Shown: positions 46,547 through 57,110 of the stretch, in pieces
Layout of the letters: every line of letters starts with the position of its first letter
How positions within the stretch are numbered: the first letter of the stretch is position 1
Source: Cotesia glomerata
Taxonomy: Eukaryota > Arthropoda > Insecta > Hymenoptera > Braconidae
Direction: 5' to 3'
Assembly (NCBI RefSeq): GCF_020080835.1
Contig: NC_058158.1
Location: 20,422,430-20,486,429 of the forward strand
Length of the DNA: 64,000 bases
Notes under the pieces: generated by a model
Told to the model about the DNA's origin: nothing
The model's database searches: none
What the model saw: only the letters and a program-made list of their open reading frames with translations
Position numbers and translations under genes: made by a program

Positions 46547-49166
46547 ATGATTCACGGTCCATGTGGTTCTTTTAATAGAAATTCTCTCTGTATGGTGGAT
46601 AGTACATGTAAGAAAAAATATCCAAAACATTTTTTAAAGGAAACCCAAACAGGAGAAGATGGATATCCTAAATATCGTCGGCGATCCCCTGAAGATGGTG
46701 GAGTAACAACAATAATAAATGGAATTAATATAGATAATCGATGGGTGGTAACGTATAACCCTGTCCTGTGTCGTACATTCAAAGCTCATATAAATGTTGA
46801 AGTTTGCAAATCAGTGAAATCAATTAAATATATTTGTAAGTATATGAATAAGGGATCTGATCAAGCATCATTCACTGTTGGAGATCTTGATGAAGTGACA
46901 AAGTATGAAGTAGGACGATACATTAGTACTTCTGAGGCAGTTTGGCGAATTCTGAGTTTTCCTATCCACGAGAGATTCCCTCCAGTTATGCATCTTGCTG
47001 TACATTTAGAAAATGGTCAACGAGTGTTTTTGAATGAAAAAAATATACTCAATCAGATCAACAATTTCAAAACAACACTTATGGCTTTTTTTGAACGCTG
47101 TAAAGTAGACAATTTTGCGCAAAAATTATTATATTGTGAAGTTCCAGCTTATTATGTCTGGAGAAAACATCAGTTTCACAGAAGTAAACAAGGAAAAATT
47201 GTGCCAGGTTATTTAGGTATAAAAAAAGATCATGTTTTGGGCAGAGTGTATACTGTCCATCCTACCAATACTGAATGTTATTACCTCCGTCATCTTTTGC
47301 ATGAAGTTCGCGGTCCAGAGTCATTTACGGCTTTAAGAACTATAAAAGATGTAATCTATCCTACATTTCAAGAAGCTTGCAGAGTAATGGGATTGCTCGA
47401 AGACGATGCTCATTGGGATAAAACTTTAGCAGAAGTCTCAATTTCTGATTCATCTTACAAAATACGTGAATTGTTTGCTGTAATGTTAGTTTTCTGCCAA
47501 GTTAGAGATCCGATTAAATTATGGGATAAATATCGAGATAATTTCACGGACGACATTTAAAGACGAATGAGTAGGAATCGCGAAAACTCTGAGTTAGATC
47601 TTGATATTGTTTACAATCAATGTTTGATTAATCTTGAAGATATGGTCATTGCTATATCAGGTAAGACTCTTTTACAATTTGGACTCACTTCACCATCTCG
47701 AGAACGAGAATCTGTTATTATTAATCAACAATATTTAAATGAATAAGCTTAAAAACACTGCTCAGTTAACCGAAGAAGTGATAAAAAGTGTTCCGATACT
47801 GAATAAAGAACAGAAACAAGCATATGAATCTATATTGAATAGTGTCGTTTCTGATTCTGGACGATTGTTCTTCCTTGATGCTTCTGGTGGAACGGTAAAA
47901 ACATTCTTGATTAATTTGTTGCTTGCGAAAATTAGAAGTGAAAAAAGTATTGCTATTGCTGTTGCTTCTTCAGGAATTGCGGCTACTTTAATTGACGGAG
48001 GCAAAACAGCTCACTCGACATTTAAATTACTTCTTGAAATGAATCATTCTGATAATATTCTATTCAATATTTCTAAGCAGAGTCATATGGCTCACGTTAT
48101 CAGAGAAGCAAAACTGATAGTATGGGATGAATGCACTATGGCTCACAAAAATGCTATTAAAGCTCTCAACAGAACTCTTAAGGATATAAGAAATCGTGAC
48201 CGAATAATGAGTGGAATAACTGTTGTTTTAGCTGGTGACTTCAGACAAACTTTGCCTGTTGTACCACAAGGTACACGTGCAGATGAAGTCAAAGCCTGTC
48301 GCAAATCCTCAGTTTTATGGCCTCATGTTAACGTACTGTCTTTGAAAATTAATATGCGCGTTCATATGCAACATGATTTGAAAGCAGAAGAATTTTCAAA
48401 GTTACTCATTGATATAGGGAATGGACAAATTTCAGAAGTTGACGGACAAATAAGTATTCCGGATGACCTAGGTGATATTGTTGATGATTTAAATACATTA
48501 ACTGATAAAATATACGCAGATATCAATAAAATTGGAGTTATTTACTCTTCATGGCTAAAAGAAAGAGCTATTCTGACTCCAACGATTGATTCAGCAAATA
48601 GCATTAACAACTTTCTTCTGGAAAAGCTATCAACTAATCAAATGAAGTATAAATCTATTGATACAGTCGTAGAAGTTGATGATGCTGTCCATTATTCTGT
48701 CGAGTTCTTGCATACACTCAATCCAGCCGGAATACCATCTCATATTTTCAATCTCAAAATTGGAGCACCAATAATGTTACTGCGCAATTTGAATCCTCCA
48801 AAACTATGTAACGGTTCCAGACTACAAGTGAAAAATTTACATAAAAATATTATTGAAGCTACAATTTTAACAGGTAAACATGAAGGAGAAGTCGTATTTA
48901 TTCCAAGAATTTCTTTAGTTCCATCTGACGACCATTTCAACTTCAAACGTCTACAATTTCCTGTTAGGGTTTGCTATGCTATGACTATCAATTAAGCGCA
49001 GGAGCAGAGTTTAAAATTAGCTGGTGTAGATTTGAGACAGGATTGTTTTTCTCATGGTCAGTTTTACGTGGCATGCTCAAGAGTCAGTTCACCGGACAAC
49101 TTGATTATTCTTCTACCAGAAAAAAAGACGAAAAACATTGTTTACAAGAAAGTTTTAAGTTTATAA
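46547..49166 (+). pseudogene. Helitron Rep-helicase, broken
   Basis: Opens at ATG 46547 with MIHGPCGSFNRNSLCMVDST, which is internal to the family, then SIKYICKYMNKGSDQA with the paired Rep tyrosines. TAA 47558-47560 interrupts. The frame continues to ~47735, then shifts by one base into 47739-48995. The helicase has a Walker A-like LDASGGTVKTFLI, where the Gly before Lys is replaced by Val (codon GTA for expected GGA), Walker B LIVWDECTMAHK, and ILAGDFRQTLPVVPQG-like motif III (VLAGDFRQTLPVVP). TAA 48993-48995 replaces the usual Lys of the MTINK motif. The frame then finishes with GQFYVACSRVSSPDNLIIL and a natural stop at 49164-49166. Inactive. Confidence 0.85.
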
Positions 49167-49519
49167 CTGTATAAAACTGTTAATTTTATTCATTGATAAG
49201 AATTGAGTGAATGTTATATTTGTGTTCATTACGAGAAATAAATTTTTGTAAAAAGTAAAAGCTGAGTTTTTTTTTGTGGTGTAGGCCTCCTGGGGATCCC
49301 GCCACGTTAAATAACGGGGACGCATCCCAATACACAGTACCTCATGGGTGATGCGGAAATCTGTGTATGACAAATGTATTGACTGGTACTATTTTTCCTG
49401 ACTAAAAATTTTAAAAATTCAATTAATTTATCGATAAGAAAATATACATTTTTTAGTTAATATAAGAAATAAAGATTAAAATTAATGTGTGCCCAGGGGA
49501 GCGGGCGGGTGGCTGCTAG
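46547..49519 (+). mobile_element. Helitron remnant, 5' truncated, with 3' terminus
   Basis: Contains the end of the Rep region and a Pif1-type helicase, then ~350 bp of 3' sequence ending GCGGGCGGGTGGCTGCTAG at 49501-49519, followed by T. A GC-rich subterminal hairpin region and a CTRR end next to T are the usual Helitron 3' signature. No target duplication is expected. The 5' TC end and the HUH motif are missing upstream of 46547. Confidence 0.75.
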
Positions 49520-49539
49520 TTTTACATATATTTTAAAAA

Positions 49540-50321
49540 AATTTTTACATTTTTGTAGTTATGATAGTTGTAAATTTAAATTTAATACTTTAATACTTAA
49601 TAATTAAAAAACAATTTCAATGATAATTATGATAAACGATATTATCAATTTATTTTTACCATCAAAAATATTTTTAGTATTATCCTTATTGTCATTGTTA
49701 ATATTGTCGTTATTATGATTATTATTATTTTTATTATTATTTAGTGTCAATATCATATTGTTGTTAGTAAATATCACATTTCGTAAACTTATAAATAATA
49801 TTCGTATTATGTAAGAAATATCATCGTTTCAAACTTCGCTTAATTAACAAGTAGTGCCATCTACAGGCTACAATCATCAAGAAGTTTGTAGTATCTGTAC
49901 AGTGCTCGAACTGAATTACTCAAATCTTAATCAGCTGACTTTTCCGAAGGAAGCAAAATCAAACAATCCTAGCTCTTTTACGTATTGACTCTAGGTAATA
50001 AATGCAATTGAATTAAAAGAAAATATATTTAGAAAAATACGTATGGAAAGTTATTTAATAATTAATTCTAGGGATTTTATATTAAAAACAAATTTTTAAC
50101 ATTATTTGTGATTAAAAAAATTTTCAATTTAAAGTTTGTATTTTTCCCGCAGAAATTTAATGTTTATAAAGTTTCAATATAAATCAATAAAAATATCACT
50201 TATCGTAAAATATTTAGCAGCATTAATAAAATTTTATATAAATGAGCTGCGAATACTCTTTGGTTTAGATTGATCAACTAAATTATCAATTGTAAGCTTT
50301 AAATTGTAGATAAATTAAAAA
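49540..50321. repeat. ~780-bp tandem block, copy 1
   Basis: Starts AATTTTTACATTTTTGTAG and contains TATTGTCGTTATTATGATTA, GTAGTGCCATCTACAGG and TCAGCTGACTTTTCCGAAGG. Direct repeat of 50322-51235 with about 90% identity by eye. Noncoding. Confidence 0.8.
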
Positions 50322-51235
50322 AAATTTTTACATTTCTGTAGTCGTGATAGTTGAGAATTTAAATTTAATACGTTAATACTTAATAATTTAAAAACAATAT
50401 CAATGACAATAATGATAAATAGTACTATCAATTTATTTTTACCATTATAAATATTTTCAGTATTATACTTATTGTCATTGTTAATATTGTCGTTAATATA
50501 ATTATTATTATTTTAATTATTATTTAGTGTCATTACCATATTGTTGTTAGTAAATATCACATTTCGTAAACTAATAAATAATATTCGTATTATATAAGAA
50601 ATATCATCGTTTCAAACTTCGCTTAATTAACAAGTAGTGCCACCTACAGGCTACAATCATCAAGAAGTTTGTAGTATCTGTACAGTGCTCGAACTGAATT
50701 ACTCTAATCTTAATCAGCTGACTTTTCCGAAGGAAGCAAAATCAAACAGTCCTAGCTCTTTTAGGGCCAGTTTTTCAAATCAAGATAAAATTTTATCCAG
50801 GACAAAATTATTACTGCCAGTATATTTATATATATGAAATATATAGATATATTTTCATCATTAGATAAAATTTTATCCTGGATTGAAAAACTGGTCCTTA
50901 AATATTGACTCTAGTGAATAAATGCCACTGAATGAGAAAAAAATATATTTAGAAAAATATAGATGAAAAGTTATTTAATAATTAATTCTAGGGATTTTAT
51001 ATTAAAAAATCTATTTTAAGATTTTTTGTTTTTAAAAAAATTTTTAATTCAAATTTTGTATTTTTCCCGCAGAAATCGAATGATTATAAAGTTTCAATAT
51101 AAATCATTTTAAGTATTACTTTTCGTACAATATCTAGCAGCATTAATAAAATTTTATATAAATAAGCCGCGAATACTCTTTGGCTTAGATTAATAAACTA
51201 AATTATCGATTGTAAGCTTTTAATTTCACATAAAT
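50322..51235. repeat. ~780-bp tandem block, copy 2, with a MITE
   Basis: Same order as copy 1 but longer by a 135-bp insertion at 50764-50898. Without the insertion its length matches copy 1. Confidence 0.8.
50764..50898. mobile_element. 135-bp MITE, TA target site
   Basis: Inverted ends GGGCCAGTTTTTCAA and TTGAAAAACTGGTCCT with inner GATAAAATTTTATCC repeats. Copy 1 of the block (CTTTTACGTATTGACTC at ~49976) shows the empty site, and TA is present on both sides of the insertion. Confidence 0.75.
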
Positions 51236-52979
51236 TTCAAAAAAAATTTTAATATTTTTTGTAGTTGTGGTAGTTGTTAATTTAAATTTAATACTTTAAT
51301 GCTTAATAATTTAATTACAATAATATTAATAATGATACATATTATTATTACTATTATTTTCATCATTAATTTATTGTAACTATTATGACAACTTTCAGTG
51401 TTATCTTTATTGTTATTGTTGGTATTGTCGTTATTATTATTATTTTAATGATTACTTATTGTTATTATCATATTGTTGTTAAGAAATAACACAATTCGTC
51501 AAACTCATAATTAATATAAGTGTTATGTAAAAAATATCGTCGTTTAAAACTTCCACTCAATCCGATTGAAATGCCATCTACAGACACCTACTACTGAGAT
51601 ATCGTAGTTCTGTACACCGCTTGAACAGAATTACTTAAGTAGGTCCTTTCGCCGCCAATGTAAAATAAAAAATATTAGATTATGAGTAAATTTAATTTTT
51701 TTCTAATAGTTAAGGTCCTTATTTATCTTATAGTGAGGTTTAAATTATGCTTTACCGGACAAATTTCTGAAAAAATAAAATTTTTAAATGTTAGTATTTG
51801 TTCAGAGTTTTAAGAGAAAATCAAACGTTTGCAGTATTTCTCGAATTATACTATCAGTCATGGATTAGATGAAGTAAAAATAAGACCATTCGGCAGCCGA
51901 AATGGAAGTAGATTTCATCATGAATAGAATAAAATATAACGGAGATTGTATAAAGAACTAGGGCTTTTAACTTATATGCAATCGACAAAAATATATATCG
52001 ACGGACAAATACTAAAACCAGTGCAATAGCAAATTTCATAATTGGCATAGGGGAATGGGGCATAATTTTGAGACTACACATATGACATGGTACTCACATT
52101 GAAGCTTATTTAAAGAGCTTTCGGATGCGATTTACAGAATTGCAATAAGTTATCCCATTCAAAAGTTATTCGAGTAAGAAAGTGAAGAAATATGAATTTT
52201 TATGATTTTCAAAATTTTGAAATCCTGGTATTTCTAAATTACTTGACCGATTAAGCTCATCTTCGAACTTGACTTTGGTATTTATCTGTAGAATAAGTAT
52301 GTTGAGTTTGGTAGAGATCCGTTGTAAATTGTCGACGCTATCGTCCTGACAAGCCGCGTTATATCCCATATATATACAGGGTGTCCCAAAAGTCACGGAC
52401 GCCATTGTAGGATCTGATGAAAAAAATAATTCTAAAACGAAAAGTCCTTAGCCATTTTTCAATTAACCGCATAGATAATTAATTATTAATTAAAAATAAC
52501 GTCTCTTTATTTGTTAGAGAGAGAGCGCCAGTGTCCAGTAAAGTATGTGCCAAACAAAGACACAACTAACTGTATGACTAACTAGTTTCTATAGCTAACG
52601 TAGTCACACATATTTACTTACACATTCACACGTGCAAGCATCTTCGTTGGAACGCACTTGACTTGACACTAGCGCTCACTCTCTAACGCATAAAAGGACG
52701 TTATTTTAATTAATAATTAATTATCTATGCGTCTGATTAAAAAATGGCTACCCAGTGAACACATGACTTCAATATGACGTCATTTATAAGTCATAGGAAT
52801 GTCACAATATTTTACGTAAATATGACGTAAAATTGACCTGTCTTGTGATCCAATTATGATGTAAAAATATATGATATATTTTTGACATCATACTGATGTA
52901 AGTTTATTACTTCTCTATGATGTAACGGAAATGACTTAGATATTACGAACAACTGACATAATATATAAACTACAATATT

Positions 52980-53410
52980 ACGTAACATTAATGCCATCAT
53001 TGTATGTCATAACGACGTAAGTTTAACATCATGCATTTACATCAGTGACAAGTTACGGTTGTACGTAATCTTGACGTAAGTTTAACATCATGCGTTTACA
53101 TCAGTGACAAGTCACGGCTGTACGTAATCTTGACGTAAGTTTAACATCATGCGTTTACATCAGTGACAAGTCACGGCTGTACGTAATCTTGACGTAAGTT
53201 TAACATCATGCGTTTACATCAGTGACAAGTCACGGTTGTACGTAATCTTGACGTAAGATTAATATCATGTGTTTACATCAGTGACAAGTCACGGTCTTAC
53301 GTAATACCGATACCATCTGTGAGTCATTATTTAACATCAATAATTTGTCACAATTGTACATAATACTGACGTAATTTGAAAGTCATTTTCTAAATCAGTG
53401 ACAAACGATT
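52980..53410. repeat. 59-bp tandem array inside the CCCAGT element
   Basis: Unit contains ACATCAGTGACAAGTCACGG and TACGTAATCTTGACGTAAG. ATCAGTGACA recurs at 53041, 53100, 53159, 53218 and 53277, exactly 59 apart. Degenerate units flank the five clear copies. Confidence 0.9.
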
Positions 53411-54297
53411 ATTTTCCATAATATTGATAAAATTTGGGGGATGTATTTTTTTAATATTATCGATTGATCAAAATTTATCAAATATAAAACTTCTTTAACA
53501 AGATGTCTAATTTACAATTAATCGCTAAATATTAGTGAAAATTGGTTTAAAATTTAGTAAGAATCAGGAAGAGGTAAACAGCTGATTTAAGCTGGTACCT
53601 TGTAAATTTAAGTCCGCTCTTAATAACAAAAATTTATAATTTATAATATTAATGAATATATCTAACATATTAGCAAATAACATACAAAATATTTTTCATT
53701 TACGTTTTTAAGAAAAACATACAAATTAAATACATGTGGGATATAAACTTTTTGTATCTTTGCTTGTATGTTTCCATACACTGCAGAAAAAAAATCTTGA
53801 CTCAAAGGTAAATTTCTTTGGACCAAGAATATATTAGAGATGACTGAAAATTTCGTGAATGAAGTCAAAATTTCTTGACACTAAAACACTTCTTGCTCCA
53901 ATATAACTTCGGCCTCCGTCAAAATTTTCTTGGTGCAAGAAATACTTTTTTTCGTTGCATATGTTTCTCACTTATATTTTTTCCATGAATTTAGGTACTT
54001 TTATCCATTGTAAAAATATTTTCGACTTCATTCGGTATAAATGATTTGGTGTGAAACTGATAACAAAATACCGAGTTCAATTTATGTGGCATGAACTCTA
54101 AATTTTTAAACCGTCAAGCGAGTAAACATATAATTTTTTATGATTTCGCGTCAAGAAATAAAATGTCAGTCATTTAAATATTGCACTATTACTTGAAAAA
54201 TAATTTTCTGACATTAGTGCTGCTACTTATGAAACATTGTATTTGAAATAATTCAAACAGTTCCATGATTGTTATTGACGAGACTAATAGTATTTTA

Positions 54298-54489
54298 CAC
54301 AGTAAAAAATTTTGCGTCATTGCGTCAAAAACTTTAGTGTTAAAAATTTTTGTGTTAAATATTTAACTTTTTTAAGTGTAAATTTAACATTTATTGTGTT
54401 AAATCAACATAAAAAAATGTTAAATATTTAAAATAAAAATTTTTAACACAAAATTTTTTGACACAATGACGCAAAATTTTTTTACTGTG
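54298..54489. mobile_element. Level 5: 192-bp palindromic MITE, copy 2
   Basis: CACAGTAAAAAATTTTGCG to GCAAAATTTTTTTACTGTG with TA on both sides (54296-54297, 54490-54491). Same family and length as 38630-38821. It lies in the CCCAGT element and is therefore younger than it. Confidence 0.8.
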
Positions 54490-55102
54490 TACATCAAGTT
54501 TCATAATTTTGTTAGTATGTTAAATTAAAGAAATTCAAATTTCGAAAAAAATTGAAATTAAAAAGAAATATAGATTAAAAAAATGGTATACTTAAAAGAG
54601 TTGAAATTAAAAAAAAAAATCTAAATTTTGTAAATTGAAATTTTGAAGAAGAAAAATCCAAATGAAAAATACTAAATTTTCGGAAAAATTAAATAAAAAA
54701 AAATTCGAGTCTTGAGAAATCAATAAGTATCAAAAATATTCAAATGACACGGATACATCAAGTTTACTCTGAAAAATTTCACTTTGTGAAAGTTCTCTGT
54801 GTCCGCTTTTAGACGAAAATTTTTGAAAGTGTAAGATTCAATCAATTCTTATGAAAATTTATAAATTGTCTATTAATTACCACAAGTTTCACTAGAGAGC
54901 CTTTTATAAGAGTTTTACAAAGTTTTATAGAACTTTATAAAATTTCATGAGTTTAATGAAATTTTATGAAATTGTATAAATTATTAGACTTGAATTTTAT
55001 ACAATTCCAGCTCTTAAAATCCATTTAATCTCAGAAAAATTATGAAATAAGCATTGTCATGTAAGGCTTATCACGTAAGTTATTTACTTCGTGACATAAA
55101 CC

Positions 55103-55172
55103 GTTACTTGGACAAGTGAGCAGCGTTCCAGACTCCGACACGTGAGGACCCAAGTTCGAGCCCATCATATTT
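55103..55172 (+). other. tRNA-like patch
   Basis: TTGGACAAGTGAGCAGCG resembles an A box and CCCAAGTTCGAGCCC a good B box, ~45 bp apart. No full cloverleaf with a paired acceptor stem is seen. Probably tRNA-derived, lying in the CCCAGT element. Confidence 0.35.
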
Positions 55173-55649
55173 CAGGATTTTTTCATCAAGTATCAACATA
55201 TAACTAGTGTTTCAAACTGTAATAAGTCCACAACACTATAATTAATTTCAAAATTGCCATCTTTTTATTTTTGAGAAATTTTTTTTTTAATATTTTTTCT
55301 GAGATACAATTCTTACATCACTTACATCACTTTTACGTCATAATGACATCATTATCATGATATAGACATCACAGGTATGTCATATTGACGTCATAAATGT
55401 CATTGAGACATAATACTGACGTCATGACTACGTCATATTTTTACGTCAGAATCTTACGTCAAGAAGTGTGAAATAATGAGTCACATATGACTCATTCGTG
55501 ACTTGTATCTTACGTAAATCCTGACATAGCCCAATGTCATTTTGACGTAACATTGACGTAAACGTGTTTACTGGGTAAGGACTTTTCGTCTCAGAATTAT
55601 TTCGTTTATCATATGCTACAATGGCGTCCGTTACTTCTGGGACACCCTG

Positions 55650-55655
<6 letters not shown>

Positions 55656-55728
<73 letters not shown>
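55656..55728. repeat. (AT)n microsatellite
   Basis: About 36 AT units. Part of the AGTAGATTTCA-ended repeat. Confidence 0.95.
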
Positions 55729-55733
<5 letters not shown>

Positions 55734-56538
55734 CATACATATATAAACTTTTGAACCATATGCATTTTCTGAATTCGCTTGACGAGCTGAGTCGAAATAT
55801 AGCAAAATTTTTCAAAAGTTCCGTCATGAGGACCAATGCAATAGTTAGATTTCTATGAAATCTACTAAAAAACTAAAAGTCAGATTTTCGAAATATTCAG
55901 GTTTCTTTTTTTGCAATAAAATATATTAGTTACCGATATATTTATTGAGAAATTAATATTTAAAAATCACAAAAAATTCTCAAGTTACCTACAATAAAAT
56001 GGAGTCAACAGATTTGGCAACGTTGCGTAGCGCGCGAGCTTCAGACCATTCAATAAATTCAAACTGAACTTTAACGCGCTTATGTTTTTCATGCATACTT
56101 ATTAGTTAATTCATTGTTAACAAATTTTCATAATTCATAATTGAAAAATAAAACAATAATTAAAAAATACTAGCATTCCTGCCATGAGACATAAGAAAGT
56201 TATGGTTTTGTGACTAAATATCTTTAATTAATTTATTTATTTACAATGTCTGCAAAAAGTTAAACACGGTTAAGGTTATATTGTGCAAATGAAAATGTAA
56301 ACAACCGAAATAAAACGTTGCCAAATCACGAACAGGTTACTAACAGATGATTTACAACAGTCAAATTAATTTTTGTATTTTACTATTTTTTTTTTAATTT
56401 TCAAAATTTCAACGATTAATGCCTCATATATTATTTATTTTTTAATTTTTGGAATTTTTATGGGTTTTGTATTTTAATTTATTGAAAATTTACTACTACA
56501 GTTTTAATGACTCAACTGGAGCGAAAGGACTTCCTTAA

Positions 56539-56704
56539 GGTGCAATTTCATGCTGACGCTTGACGCTGATTCTTACGAACTAAACAATGTTTAGTTTTGA
56601 CTGACGCTGCATTAATTTAAGATGGCGCTCCAGTCGAAACTATATACAATTTAAGCTTATTCGACGCTCTAAGCCAGCGTCAAGCGTCAGCATAAAATTG
56701 CACC
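56539..56704. mobile_element. 166-bp MITE, TTAA target site
   Basis: Ends GGTGCAATTTCATGCTGACG and GTCAGCATAAAATTGCACC, flanked by TTAA (56535-56538, 56705-56708). Abuts the 51639-56534 element, sharing its right-hand TTAA. Inverted similarity covers about 35 bp at each end. Confidence 0.8.
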
Positions 56705-57110
56705 TTAAGACTTTGATTAGCTGACTTTTTTGATGATAGCAAACCCAAACAATTTTAGCTCCTTTAAGTACTGACTGTTGTTACTAAATAAAATTTAGTT
56801 AGAAGAAAATATGAATAATTTTAAAAAATTCACATGTAAAGTTGTTTGATAGTTAATTCTAAAGATTTTATAATAAAAAAAATCTTAACATTTTTTTGTA
56901 ATTAAAAAAATGTTTAATTCAAAATTTGTACCTTTCCCGCGAAAATTAAATGTTCCTAAAATTGTAATATTAATAAATTAATCTTAATTTTTCGTACAAT
57001 ATCTAGTTGCATTAATAAAATTTTATATAAATAAGCCGCATATACTCGTTGGTTAAGATTAATAAACTAAATTATCAATCAAAATCTTTATATTTCATAT
57101 AATCGTAGAA

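Larger units (their letters stand above)
52751..55575. mobile_element. Level 4: CCCAGT-ended element rich in TGACGT motifs
   Basis: Ends CCCAGTGAACAC and GTGTTTACTGGG (one mismatch), with TA at 52749-52750 and 55576-55577. The left arm of the host palindrome at ~52433-52460 holds the intact site (complement of AAAATGGCTAAGGACTTTTC), so the insertion point and TA duplication are read directly. Both ends are packed with TGACGTCA/TGACGTAA-like motifs. 2,825 bp, no transposase. Confidence 0.8.
52377..55649. mobile_element. Level 3: palindromic CAGGGTGTCCC element
   Basis: Ends CAGGGTGTCCCAAAAGTCAC and its inverted mate GTTACTTCTGGGACACCCTG, flanked by TA (52375-52376, 55650-55651). Without the inner insertion it is ~445 bp and almost wholly palindromic, down to inner arms AGAGAGAGCGCCAGTGTC and GACACTAGCGCTCACTCTCT. 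Tc1/mariner-type MITE. Confidence 0.75.
51895..55867. repeat. Level 2: AGTAGATTTCA-ended repeat, copy 2
   Basis: Starts AAGTAGATTTCATCATG, ends TATGAAATCTACTAAAA. Carries ACAAGCCGCGTTATAT at 52350, the (AT)n tract at 55656-55728, then ACTTTTGAACCATATGCATT and GAGCTGAGTCGAAATATAGC. Same layout as 21690-22862. The next insertion sits just left of its (AT)n tract. Confidence 0.6.
51639..56534. mobile_element. Level 1 insertion: TTAA-flanked element
   Basis: Ends GTAGGTCCTTTCGCCGCC and GGAGCGAAAGGACTTCC (inverted, 12 of 14 terminal bases), flanked by TTAA at 51635-51638 and 56535-56538, the piggyBac target. Without the inner insertions it is ~1.6 kb. No transposase seen, so non-autonomous. Confidence 0.65.
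51236..57110. repeat. ~780-bp tandem block, copy 3, split by nested insertions
   Basis: 51236-51638 matches the first half of copies 1 and 2, up to GAACAGAATTACTTAA. The second half resumes at 56705 (TTAAGACTTTGATTAGCTGA) and runs to ~57110 (TAATAAACTAAATTATCAAT). All sequence between is inserted transposons. Confidence 0.75.

Noticed and set aside
52980..53410. Possible CRISPR array from evenly spaced repeats
   Set aside because: Units are contiguous with no unique spacers, and the DNA is eukaryotic.
55103..55172. Functional tRNA gene
   Set aside because: B box is good but acceptor and anticodon stems do not pair well. Kept only as tRNA-like.
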